Shown one piece after another: positions 46,190 to 55,421 of a stretch of 64,000 nucleotides of DNA (the first letter of the stretch is position 1; the number at the start of each line of letters is the position of its first letter). This DNA is from Brachyspira pilosicoli P43/6/78 (GTDB lineage Bacteria > Spirochaetota > Brachyspiria > Brachyspirales > Brachyspiraceae): the NCBI RefSeq assembly GCF_000325665.1, contig NC_019908.1, forward strand, positions 310,001 to 374,000. Reading direction: 5' to 3'. The notes beneath the pieces are model-generated. The model had not been told where the DNA came from and ran no database searches. It saw only the letters and a program-made list of their open reading frames with translations. Made by a program: the position numbers and the translations under genes.

Positions 46190-47922
46190 TGAAAGTAGAA
46201 ATTGGAAAATTCGCAGGTTTTTGTGACGGTGTTAAATATGCCGTTGAAAAAACTTTTTCTCAAGCCTCTAAAAGCAGTGAAGAGATTTATGTAGACGGTC
46301 ATCTTATACATAATCCTCAAACTTTAGATATGCTTGAAAAAACAGGCGTTAAAACCTACGAAGATACTGAAGATGATATGTCTGTGCTTGATGATAAAAC
46401 TGTAATTATAAGAGCACATGGCATATCACCAGAAAGAAGAGAAGCTTTATCTAGTCATGCAAAAAAAATAGTTAATCTTACTTGCAAATATGTCGCAAAA
46501 ATTCAGGCTCTAGTAAAAAAACATAGTTCATTAGGTTATAGGGTTATTGTTATAGGCAATCCTACTCACCCTGAAATTATCGGTGTATGCGGTTTTGCTA
46601 AAGATGTTTATGTTGTTTATAAAGACGAAGATATAGAAAAGCTTCCAGAAGATGATAAAAAAACTCTTATCGTAGCTCAAACAACCCTTCAAAAAGAAAC
46701 ATTTAACAAATTCGTTTCTCAAATACAAGATAAATACAAAAACTCTGAATTAATAATAAAAAATACAATATGCGAAGCTACCGAACAAAGACAAAATGAA
46801 ATATTGGATATAGCTAAAAGAAATGATGTAGTTCTTGTTATAGGCGGAAGTGAGAGTAGTAATACTAGAAACTTATACAAAATAGCTTCCAGTATAAAGC
46901 CTTCATTTTATGTAGAGTTTAAAGAAGATTTGGAGAAAATAGACCTTACCCCATACAAAAATGTAGGTATAATGGCAGGTGCTTCCACTCCTGATTGGTT
47001 AATAGAAGATATTGCCCAAACTATAAAAGATAATTATTCAAGCAGTTTTTATAGAGGTATTAATAAAATATTTGATTTTCTTAATTATGGTTATATATTT
47101 TTTTCTTTCGGTGCTTTTTTAATGTCTTATGCTATTTATGATATTTTAAATAAACCCTTTCAATATAGAATAGGGGTGATAGTGGCATTATATTATTTAT
47201 TTATGAGTTTGGGTAATGGATACAGCAATTATACTATTAAAATCAGCGACAAAAGACGATACCTTTTTTATCAAAAATATAAACCAGCATTTTTAACTAT
47301 TATTGTTGTAAGTGCATTGATTATGTTTTATCTTGCATACAATGTTGATATTGGTATATTAATGCTTACAATATTATCTACACTTTTAGGAACTGCATAC
47401 AATATTAGCTTTGAAAAAAATGATAGATTTAATCACTCTTTCTTCTTTAGATTATTTAAAAAATTAGTTCCATTTAAAGCTATAATTATATCTATTGCAG
47501 TTACAACGCTTTTAAATGGTTCTATACTGCTTCTTAATAGAAACATATTAAAAGAAAATACATTATCTTATTTATTTTCTGTGAGCATTGTTTTTATATT
47601 TATGTTTATAAGACAAGCTTTAATAGAAATAAAATTTTCACAAAGTGATAAAATAGCAGGAGCTGTTACTCTAACTACTTATATAGATTCAGATAAATTG
47701 GCAATAATTACAGCTATTATACCAATAATATTATTAATAGGTGTAATTATAGCAAATATATTTTTCTCAGACTTTAATAATATGAAATATTTTATACCTG
47801 TTTTATATAGCAGTATAATATCATTTATAGTAATGAAAAGAAGAGTGATAACAAGCAGACATTTATTTTCTATATTAATAGATTCTACATTATATGTATT
47901 ATTTTTAGCGGCATTAATTTGA
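46189..47922 (+). CDS. ispH: IspH (HMBPP reductase) fused to a polytopic membrane domain
   Basis: The first 280 residues are a complete IspH, the 4Fe-4S enzyme that makes IPP and DMAPP from HMBPP in the non-mevalonate pathway: GFCDGVKYAVEK, NLTCKYVAKIQ and NTICEATEQRQ supply the three Cys ligands, with GGSESSNTRNL for substrate. After about residue 285 comes a 290-residue domain with about eight membrane helices, vaguely reminiscent of UbiA-type prenyltransferases, but without a clear Asp-rich motif. IspH normally ends at 280-320 residues. The added part may tether the enzyme to the membrane or use its product. It is coupled to rpmB. Confidence 0.88.
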   Translation: MKVEIGKFAGFCDGVKYAVEKTFSQASKSSEEIYVDGHLIHNPQTLDMLEKTGVKTYEDTEDDMSVLDDKTVIIRAHGISPERREALSSHAKKIVNLTCKYVAKIQALVKKHSSLGYRVIVIGNPTHPEIIGVCGFAKDVYVVYKDEDIEKLPEDDKKTLIVAQTTLQKETFNKFVSQIQDKYKNSELIIKNTICEATEQRQNEILDIAKRNDVVLVIGGSESSNTRNLYKIASSIKPSFYVEFKEDLEKIDLTPYKNVGIMAGASTPDWLIEDIAQTIKDNYSSSFYRGINKIFDFLNYGYIFFSFGAFLMSYAIYDILNKPFQYRIGVIVALYYLFMSLGNGYSNYTIKISDKRRYLFYQKYKPAFLTIIVVSALIMFYLAYNVDIGILMLTILSTLLGTAYNISFEKNDRFNHSFFFRLFKKLVPFKAIIISIAVTTLLNGSILLLNRNILKENTLSYLFSVSIVFIFMFIRQALIEIKFSQSDKIAGAVTLTTYIDSDKLAIITAIIPIILLIGVIIANIFFSDFNNMKYFIPVLYSSIISFIVMKRRVITSRHLFSILIDSTLYVLFLAALI

Positions 47923-47971
47923 GTCTTTTTAACTAACAAATTTATTTACAAAAAATTAATACCGCTAATGA

Positions 47972-48912
47972 TTATTCCTTTCTTCTAAAGAGTGAAGAAG
48001 ATGATGATTGTAAATGATTTGCTCTTAAATCAATAAGTTCAAATATAGTAGCAGAAGATAAACTTTCTCTCAAAGCTTTAGGAGCTTTAAGTAATTTAAT
48101 AATCTCTTCATTAACCATCCATTCTTCATCATAATTACTGCTGATTGAATCTCTTGGAGCATATATCATATTGCTTCTAGCTAATACAATAAATCTGTTA
48201 TTCTCATCATAATAACCTAACTCAGCAATAAAATAAGCATGAGGCATAGCTAAGTTTATATATCTATCTCCATAAATAGCATTAACATCAATTTCTCTAT
48301 GTATTTCACCATTTGTAATATCATAACCAAATACATGAAATATTCTCACAGAAATTCTGCGATTTTTCAAAGAGTGATAAGATATATCATAATCAGATAT
48401 ATCCCAATAGAAAAAGCACCATTCAGGGTCTCTCATCATTAAAGTTAATTTAGTTTCATTATATCTATCAGGTAATTCTCTAACAATATCAACATCATCA
48501 GGTATATATTGAGGCTTTGTTTCTTCTTCTTCAATTTCTACTTTAATAACTATTTCTTCTTCTTTTTTACTTTTTTTAGCCAGTTTTTTTTGTGGTTGTT
48601 TTTTTAGCAGTTGTAGTTTTTTTAGCTGTTGTTTCTTTTTTTACAGCAGTTTTTTTAGTTGCAGCTGTTTTTTTAGCAGAAACTGATTCTTTTGCTGTAG
48701 TTGCCTTTTTAGATGTAGTTTTTTTTGCTGAAGCTGTAGTAGATTTTTTAACTGTTTCTTTTTTTACTGTGGACTTTTTAGGAGTAGATTCTTTTTTTAC
48801 TGTAGTTTTCTTAGCAGCAGTTTTCTTAGGAGCGGCAGCAACATTCTTTTTTTACGGCTGTTTTTTTTACAGCTGTTTCTTTTTGGGTTGTTGTTTTTTT
48901 GGTTGTAGCCAT
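47972..48912 (-). CDS. Histone-H1-like Lys/Ala/Thr-rich protein with DUF4912 domain, frameshifted twice
   Basis: ATG at 48912 has GGAG eight bases ahead. The first 130 residues are low-complexity repeats of KKTT, AKKT and VKKE, like the tails of histone H1 or HctB-type proteins, and should bind nucleic acid. Then an acidic stretch leads to DUF4912: MMRDPEWCFFYWDIS, GDRYINLAMPHAYFIAELGYYDENNRFIVLARSN. The frame breaks at an A7 run (48847-48853) and an A8 run (48584-48591); removing one A at each gives one protein of about 312 residues. Standard calling finds only 47972-48439. The role of DUF4912 is unknown. Confidence 0.72.
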
Positions 48913-49074
48913 AAATAATTCTCCATGGGTATAGGGTTATAAATATGTAATAACTAATGTGTAAATTATAGAATAAATAACTATATTGTCAATAACTTTT
49001 TTACTTTTTTATTTTTATATTATTTTTATATTTATTACGATAATTATTGCATATTATTACTTTAAGGGGTGAAC

Positions 49075-49611
49075 GTGAAAAGAAATATTATATTATTTTT
49101 TACTATTTTCAGTACTATTTTATTAGCTCAAGAAGATTTCTCTGTTCCTATGACACCTAGCAAAGATGAGCAATTAGATATAGTAGCAAAATATGGAAGT
49201 TCTTTAAGTAAATTTGACGGAAGTCCAAAGGCTTATGCTCAATTAAAATATTGTATTAGTGTATTGGATTCTAGAAATAAAAAAGAATTAAAAGAGCATC
49301 CTGCATATTCTAATTTGGGTGATGTTTATATGTATGGTGCTATATATTTACAAAAAGAATATAATGAAGAAAAAATTATAGAAATGTATAATAAGGCTTT
49401 AGAGTTGAGAGGGGATCCTAATTCTTATTATTCACTTGCTATTATATATAAAAATAAATATGATGAAGCTGTAAAAAATAATGATGCTGCTAAAGAAGTG
49501 GAATATGGTAAAAAAGTTTATGAGAATTTTGACAAGTTTGTTTTGTTATCTGGAAGCAGCAATGTAAAAAAATATAAAGATATTTTGGATTATTTTAGAA
49601 CTTATAAATAA
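49075..49611 (+). CDS. Exported TPR-like protein
   Basis: Start is GTG at 49075 with AAGGGG ahead; GTG at 49069 is the alternative. A signal peptide (KRNIILFFTIFSTILLAQ) leads to a 160-residue periplasmic protein. Its second half contains TPR-like helix pairs (NLGDVYMYGAIYLQKEYNEEKIIEMYNKALELRG, SYYSLAIIYKNKYDEAVKN). No specific family recognised. It ends 6 bp before the channel gene, so the two are probably one operon. Confidence 0.6.
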   Translation: MKRNIILFFTIFSTILLAQEDFSVPMTPSKDEQLDIVAKYGSSLSKFDGSPKAYAQLKYCISVLDSRNKKELKEHPAYSNLGDVYMYGAIYLQKEYNEEKIIEMYNKALELRGDPNSYYSLAIIYKNKYDEAVKNNDAAKEVEYGKKVYENFDKFVLLSGSSNVKKYKDILDYFRTYK

Positions 49612-49617
49612 TAAAAT

Positions 49618-51363
49618 ATGATTAAAGAAATATTTAAATACTTTAAGTATAGAATTGATAGAATGCTTAATAAAGGCTTATTCTATCAATTAATGCTTTT
49701 AGTTTGCGTTATAATAATTATTCTTTTAATAGTTTCTGCTTTTATAATACTAGTTTTTAATTATCCTATAAAAGATGCTTTTTGGGATAGTTTGATGCAA
49801 TTTATAGATACTGGTAATATATCATCTGTAGACGGAAGTTTTGGACTTGTTATTACTTTTTTAATGGTTACTTTTATAGGTGTATGCGGTTGGGGTTCTC
49901 TTATTGCTATGATTAATAAAGCATTGCAAGATAGAATAAACAATTTAAGTAAGGGTAATGCTTTCATTATGGAAAAGGGGCATTCTATAATACTTGGATA
50001 TGGAGAAGAGGCACTTACTATTATAGAAGAGTTCTTAATTGCAAAAATTAAAAATATAGTATTACTTTCTGAGCATAATGTTGATATTATTAGGAAGAGA
50101 GTTTCTTTTATTAAAGGTTATAGAAAATCTAATATTATTATAAGAGAAGGCTCTACTAGCAGAATAGAAAATATAAAACTTCTTAATATAAAAAAATGTT
50201 CTAGTATATCTATTATTAATAATGATGATACTGAGTCATTGAATATTTTACTTGCATTAAAAAAGATTTTAAATGAAGAGAGAGATGGCAGTAATGAGGA
50301 AAAAATAAATATATGCCTTTTGGTTCATAATGAAGATACTATAGAAATAATAAAATCTATGGAAGATGAAAATTTTACTGTGCATATACTTTATAAATAT
50401 GAATTATTATATAAACTTATTTCTCAAAGCATTATATATACAGGTCTTAGCAGCGTTTATGAAGATTTATTTTCTAATGATGGCAATGATTTTAAAATAG
50501 AAAGCAATCATAATTTTGAAGATGATATATTTGAAGAAGCTGCTTTAAAATATATGAATAAAGGAATAATACTTGTTGGTATAATAGAAAATGATATGGA
50601 GTTTTTAAAAGTACCTGACAGTAAATATATAATAAAGAAAAATGATAAATTAGTTACTCTCTATAAAAATAATGATAAAAACGATATCATAACTGCAAAT
50701 AAAAATGATAAATATAATAACAATAATATAATTCATAATATTTTGTTAATATCTGAAGAGAAAAACAATAATGATGTTGTAAGAGAGATAAAAGAATATA
50801 TAGAAAATGCAAACTTAGAATCTTTAAGTTATGATGCCATAAAAATGCATAAAAACAAATATCAATTCTTATTGGAGAAAATAAAAAGCTCTAATATAAC
50901 AAAAATAGTTTTAATATCTGAAGACAGCATAACAGATGCAAAAAGCATAAATATACTTCTTATCATAAGACAAATAATAAAAAAAGAAAATATACAATTA
51001 TCTATATTATCTTTATTAGACTCTATACAGAAAAGGAATTTAATATATTCTGATGATGTTAGAGATTTTATAGTAAGCGGTAAGTTAATAGGTATGCTTA
51101 TGGCTCAGGCTTCTATTGACTATAATATATTGTATTTGTTTTATGGGCTTTTAAGTAAAAATGGAAAAGACATAATAATATCATCATATTCAAAATATTT
51201 TAATGATAATAAAACTTTTAAAGATGCTTATTTTGATTTGCTTGATAGGGGAATTATTATAATAGGAATAAAAAGGTATGATGATATACTTTTAAATCCT
51301 ACTCAAGACTTTTTATTAGACAGCAAAGATGAAATAATCATAATAATAACAAGCTATATATAA
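49618..51363 (+). CDS. CASTOR/POLLUX-like ion channel with RCK domains
   Basis: The 581-residue protein begins with two membrane helices (LMLLVCVIIIILLIVSAFIILVF and FGLVITFLMVTFIGVCGWGSLIAMI) around a pore-like loop FWDSLMQFIDTGNIS. Then come nucleotide-binding-like RCK modules, the first with HSIILGYGEEALTIIEEF and NIIIREGSTSRIENIKLLNI, the second less conserved. The plan matches the CASTOR/POLLUX/SYM8-like channels known from plants and some bacteria, which conduct Ca2+ or K+. The filter sequence is unlike TVGYG. The bacterial role is unclear. The start overlaps nothing but is only 6 bp after the TPR protein. Confidence 0.72.
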   Translation: MIKEIFKYFKYRIDRMLNKGLFYQLMLLVCVIIIILLIVSAFIILVFNYPIKDAFWDSLMQFIDTGNISSVDGSFGLVITFLMVTFIGVCGWGSLIAMINKALQDRINNLSKGNAFIMEKGHSIILGYGEEALTIIEEFLIAKIKNIVLLSEHNVDIIRKRVSFIKGYRKSNIIIREGSTSRIENIKLLNIKKCSSISIINNDDTESLNILLALKKILNEERDGSNEEKINICLLVHNEDTIEIIKSMEDENFTVHILYKYELLYKLISQSIIYTGLSSVYEDLFSNDGNDFKIESNHNFEDDIFEEAALKYMNKGIILVGIIENDMEFLKVPDSKYIIKKNDKLVTLYKNNDKNDIITANKNDKYNNNNIIHNILLISEEKNNNDVVREIKEYIENANLESLSYDAIKMHKNKYQFLLEKIKSSNITKIVLISEDSITDAKSINILLIIRQIIKKENIQLSILSLLDSIQKRNLIYSDDVRDFIVSGKLIGMLMAQASIDYNILYLFYGLLSKNGKDIIISSYSKYFNDNKTFKDAYFDLLDRGIIIIGIKRYDDILLNPTQDFLLDSKDEIIIIITSYI

Positions 51364-51453
51364 AAAATTAAAAAATTATTTTTATATTTTGGGAACTTAT
51401 TATTATATATATTCGTCTAATAATAATATAAAATACTACTAAGGGGTATACCT

Positions 51454-51882
51454 ATGAAAAGAAATATTTTTATTATCTTGGCATTATTAATAACAACAAT
51501 TATTTCTAATGCCCAAACAACACAAACTAATGAGATTGTGTACGAGCTTGACAATGTGAAAGTTGTCAATAAAAATGGCTTAGCTGTTAAAGATTTTATA
51601 TCTTTATGGAAGTCTGATCCAAACATCGTATTAATTGATGTTAGAACACCAGAAGAGATAAAGCAAACAGGAACTATCAAAGGTGCTATTAATATTGACT
51701 ATAGAGCTAAAGGCTATGCTAAAAAAATATTGTCATTAGATAAAAATAAAAAATATATGTTTTATTGTAAAAGCGGCGGACGTTCAGGCAAAACAGTTCA
51801 ATATATGCTTGACAATGGATTTAAAAATGTGAATTATCTTAAAGACGGCGGATATACAGAATTGAATGCTGCTTTAAAATAA
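51454..51882 (+). CDS. Periplasmic rhodanese-like sulfurtransferase
   Basis: Signal peptide MKRNIFIILALLITTIISNAQ, then one rhodanese domain: VLIDVRTPEEIKQTGTIKGAINIDY, and active-site loop FYCKSGGRSGKTVQYML with the catalytic Cys. 142 residues. Such exported single-domain proteins carry sulfur or bind thiols in the periplasm. Ribosome site AAGGGG. Monocistronic, with a terminator at 51911-51941. Confidence 0.85.
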   Translation: MKRNIFIILALLITTIISNAQTTQTNEIVYELDNVKVVNKNGLAVKDFISLWKSDPNIVLIDVRTPEEIKQTGTIKGAINIDYRAKGYAKKILSLDKNKKYMFYCKSGGRSGKTVQYMLDNGFKNVNYLKDGGYTELNAALK

Positions 51883-51907
51883 AAAATAATTTTTAACTAA
51901 ACAAAAT

Positions 51908-51941
51908 AAAGGAGACTGTTTTATTACAGCCTCTTTTTTAT
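51908..51941 (+). terminator. Terminator after rhodanese gene
   Basis: GGAGACTGT pairs with ACAGCCTC around TTTATT with one mismatch, then T7. The same core recurs after the OLD-type gene at 54013. Confidence 0.65.
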
Positions 51942-52120
51942 TTGTATATAAATCACTTTCTTTTAATTTGTATTTAAAATAAATCATTAATATAAAAATA
52001 TTGAGATTTTTATAAATATGCTATACTATGAATATATCAAATATAAAATATTAAATTTAATTATGTTATGAGACTTACAAATAAAGATAAAAGCAAATAA
52101 AAAATTATAAGGGAGTATTT

Positions 52121-54007
52121 ATGAAAAGATACGTAACAATTAAAAATTTTAGAAATATTAACCCTGTAATAATAAATGAAGAAGCATCAGATAAAGAAAA
52201 AGAAGATGAAGTAAAGTATGGCAGATTATATCTTAATGGGGATATAGGTCAGGGTGGATTGATAAGCATTATAGGAGCAAATGGCACTGGTAAAAGCAAC
52301 ATACTCTCAGCGGTAGAAAAAGCATTTAAAGGCGGCATAGATGATAAAAGAGATAACCCTAAAATAGATGATTTTTTAGAATGCAAACCAGAGTTAGAAA
52401 TATTTATTGAAACAGATAGCGGAAATATATATATAGGGAAAATTGAAAATGATAAACTTGTATGGAAATTAGAAAAAATAAATGATTTAACTAATATAAT
52501 TTATAATATTTTAATTAAAAATAAAGAATTAGAAAAAATATATTCAGAAATGTTATTTGATGATGAAGAAATAAATAGATATATAATTAATTATTTAACA
52601 AAAATATATTATCAAAATGAATATACATATATTGATAAAGGTAAATTCTTAAAATGTTTGTTAGATAGTGACTACTATAATATAAATAATTTTTATAAAA
52701 AATACGAATTTAATATTCAAAAAGCTTATAGAGATATAGAAAACAATATTATTGATCCTAATGATGAGTTTATTAATAATATTATGAAATATGATTGTGA
52801 ATTAGAGATAACATCGGTATATGTTCATAATAAACTAAATATAAAAAATGAAGAGTTAACTATAAATAAAGATAATGTAAAAAACTCTTCTTTTTTATAC
52901 TCATTATTTAAATCTACTAGTAATATGGAAACATATAAATATTTAATAAATAATTATGATTATATAGTATCTGATGTATCTTTCTCAAAACAAAAAGAAA
53001 ATGAAATAAATAGGCTCTTTGAAGATACTATATCCAAAAGATTCAATGAGCTTTATAAATCTAATAATGACTATGTTTTCAAAATAATTTTAGAAACTAA
53101 CTATATAAGAATCTATTTTGAAACTAAAAATGGGCTTACAAATTTAGATAATGAATCTGATGGCTTTAATTGGTTTTTTAGCTTATTTTTCAATACAATA
53201 AATCCTAATGAATTAAAGAAAGGAGATATTATCATTATTGATGAGCCTGAACAACATTTGTCTGTACCTCTAATAAAAGAACTAAGAAAATTTTTAAAAC
53301 AGTTTGCAAAAGATAATGGTATTACCATAATTACATCTATACAAATTCCTTATTTTGCTGACATTAATTATTTAGATGAATTAAAAATAGTAGAAGTAAA
53401 ACAAAATGGAATAGGTGTAAAAATAGAAAATGATTTCTCTGCAACTTACGGCAAAGTAGATTCATTAGAAAAAATTATTAATGCATTCGGTGTTAAGCAT
53501 ATAGATATTACAAGAGACACAAGAATAATATATGTTGAAGGGATTACAGATTATAATTATCTTACAGCTTTCAAATTATTATTGGAGCATATAGAAAATA
53601 AAGAAATAAATATTGCTTTTATGCCTATTAATGGAGTTGGAAGACCTAATGATGAAAGACAGAAAAATGATATAATAAAATCTTTATCCCAATTATCAAA
53701 AAATCCAATTCTCTTAATTGACGGAGATAATTCTGCTGACCAATTTACTGAGTTAGCAAAAAATACAAATTTAAGAATAACTCAGCTTAAAGATATTAAT
53801 CCTAATTTCATTACAATAGAAGATTTGTTTGATTATAAGGACAAACAAACTTACAAAATAAATAAAAATAATAAAGATGCACTCGCTTCTGCTTTATTTA
53901 AAAATAATATAATAGATTACTATGAGAACAAGCTTATATCTCAAACTACTATTAATAATTTCTTTGGAGTTATAAATAAATATTCTCATATAGGAGATAA
54001 TCAATAA
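52121..54007 (+). CDS. OLD-family ATPase with TOPRIM domain
   Basis: The 628-residue protein starts with an SMC/ABC-like ATPase: IIGANGTGKSNILSAVEKAF (Walker A, near 50), a long helical insertion, and GDIIIIDEPEQHLSVPLIKELRKFL (Walker B and D-loop), followed by a TOPRIM nuclease domain with IIYVEGITDYNYL (Glu) and NPILLIDGDNSAD (DxD). This is the layout of OLD-type endonucleases, several of which act in phage defence (P2 Old, GajA). No GajB-type helicase or reverse transcriptase lies beside it, so it would be a class 1, single-gene type. Its codon use is as AT-rich as its neighbours. It has its own GGGAG site and terminator. Confidence 0.8.
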   Translation: MKRYVTIKNFRNINPVIINEEASDKEKEDEVKYGRLYLNGDIGQGGLISIIGANGTGKSNILSAVEKAFKGGIDDKRDNPKIDDFLECKPELEIFIETDSGNIYIGKIENDKLVWKLEKINDLTNIIYNILIKNKELEKIYSEMLFDDEEINRYIINYLTKIYYQNEYTYIDKGKFLKCLLDSDYYNINNFYKKYEFNIQKAYRDIENNIIDPNDEFINNIMKYDCELEITSVYVHNKLNIKNEELTINKDNVKNSSFLYSLFKSTSNMETYKYLINNYDYIVSDVSFSKQKENEINRLFEDTISKRFNELYKSNNDYVFKIILETNYIRIYFETKNGLTNLDNESDGFNWFFSLFFNTINPNELKKGDIIIIDEPEQHLSVPLIKELRKFLKQFAKDNGITIITSIQIPYFADINYLDELKIVEVKQNGIGVKIENDFSATYGKVDSLEKIINAFGVKHIDITRDTRIIYVEGITDYNYLTAFKLLLEHIENKEINIAFMPINGVGRPNDERQKNDIIKSLSQLSKNPILLIDGDNSADQFTELAKNTNLRITQLKDINPNFITIEDLFDYKDKQTYKINKNNKDALASALFKNNIIDYYENKLISQTTINNFFGVINKYSHIGDNQ

Positions 54008-54012
54008 AAATA

Positions 54013-54048
54013 AAAGGGACTGTTTATCACAGCCCCTTTATTTATTTT
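54013..54048. terminator. Bidirectional terminator
   Basis: AAAGGGACTGT (54013-54023) pairs with ACAGCCCCTTT (54029-54039) with one mismatch, flanked by A- and T-rich tracts. It serves the OLD-type gene and the converging aminotransferase. Confidence 0.75.
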
Positions 54049-54054
54049 AGAAAA

Positions 54055-55257
54055 TTATTTTTCTACTTCTTTTTTGTATTTAATTAAGCCCTGTTTCAAA
54101 ATCTCCATAGCTCTTTTTATGTCTCTTGCCTCTAATGCATAGCACATTCTCACTTCATCTTTACCTAAGCCGGCAGTTGCATAGAAACCTTCACCAGGAG
54201 CAAACATAACAGTTTCCCCATCAAGATTAAAGTCTTTAAGCAACCAAATAGCAAAATCTTCAGCATTTTTTACAGGAAGTTTAGCAAGTACATAGAAAGC
54301 TCCCTCAGGCTCTTTCATTACAACGCCGTCCATCTTTGTAAGCTCTTCAAACATGATTTTTCTTCTGTTATCATATTCTTTTCTAGCATCTTCAAAATAG
54401 TTATCAGGCAAGTCATACAAAGCAGCAGCGCCAACCATCTCAAGTGTAGGAGCAGATAATCTAGCCTGACATTCTCTAAATACAGCAGTGCTAAATGTTT
54501 TATTTTTGCTTATTACACATCCAATTCTAGCACCGCAAGCAGAGAATCTTTTTGATATAGAGTCAACTATAACAACATTTTCTGCTAAATCTTTGTAAGT
54601 ACCAAAACTTATAGCCTTTCTGTCGCCATAAACAAACTCTCTGTAAACTTCATCGCTTATAATAAACATATTGTGCTTTTTAGCAAGATAAGCAATATCA
54701 TCAAGCTCTTCTTTTGTAGATACAACCCCAGTAGGGTTAGAAGGATTTGAAAACATATATGCTTTGGTTTTTGGAGTAATATGCTTTTCTATCTCATCAC
54801 GATTTGGAAGGTGGAATCCTTGTTCTGCATAAGTACGAACGGCATTTCTTTTTATATCTAATACATCATAAAAACTATTGTAATTAGCATAATAAGGTTC
54901 TGCCACTAATATTTCATCACCTTCATCAAAAATAGCTAGTAAAGTAAATAATAATCCCTCACTGCCGCCATTAGTGATGTTAATTTCATCTTCTTCATAA
55001 TGTACGCCTATTTTTTTCTCATAGTATTCTTGTATTTTATTTATAAGCGGTTTCATACCTCTTGAATGTTCATATTTGAGGGTTTTACCGTTATATTTGC
55101 TGATAGCTTCCAAAAATACTTTAGGTGTTTCAATATCAGGCTGACCTATGTTAAGATGATAGATTTTTATGCCTTTTTTTACAGCTTCTTCGGCATAGGG
55201 GTTTAACTTTCTTACAGGCGAAGTTTTTAGCCTTTGAATTCTTTGCGATATTTCCAT
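54055..55257 (-). CDS. Class I/II PLP aminotransferase (aspartate aminotransferase-like)
   Basis: Start at 55257 (MEISQRIQRLK) because GGAG stands nine bases ahead; the TTG at 55269 is too close. The 400-residue fold type I enzyme has IYHLNIGQPDIETP at the start, FSNPSNPTGVVSTKEEL, FIISDEVYREFVYG and IVDSISKRFSACGARIG with the PLP Lys, plus a C-terminal Arg region (EVRMCYALEARDI). Family membership is secure; the amino donor and acceptor are not, with aspartate or aromatic amino acids most common. Confidence 0.85.
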   Translation of the reverse strand: MEISQRIQRLKTSPVRKLNPYAEEAVKKGIKIYHLNIGQPDIETPKVFLEAISKYNGKTLKYEHSRGMKPLINKIQEYYEKKIGVHYEEDEINITNGGSEGLLFTLLAIFDEGDEILVAEPYYANYNSFYDVLDIKRNAVRTYAEQGFHLPNRDEIEKHITPKTKAYMFSNPSNPTGVVSTKEELDDIAYLAKKHNMFIISDEVYREFVYGDRKAISFGTYKDLAENVVIVDSISKRFSACGARIGCVISKNKTFSTAVFRECQARLSAPTLEMVGAAALYDLPDNYFEDARKEYDNRRKIMFEELTKMDGVVMKEPEGAFYVLAKLPVKNAEDFAIWLLKDFNLDGETVMFAPGEGFYATAGLGKDEVRMCYALEARDIKRAMEILKQGLIKYKKEVEK

Positions 55258-55421
55258 TTTTATCTCCAAAAACTTTATTATATATAGTAATATTAGAGTA
55301 TATAATAAAAATTGTCAATATACAAATAATTACTTTTTATTATTAGATTTATTTGCTTTTAATGATGATTTATTTTTTTTATTAGTATATAATTAAAATA
55401 AATATATTTTTTGGTATTTTT

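Noticed and set aside
48592-48918. Plus-strand ORF rich in Val, Phe and Ala that looks like a membrane protein
   Set aside because: It is the antisense of the Lys/Ala/Thr repeat region of the DUF4912 gene, which has the proper start, ribosome site and downstream domain.
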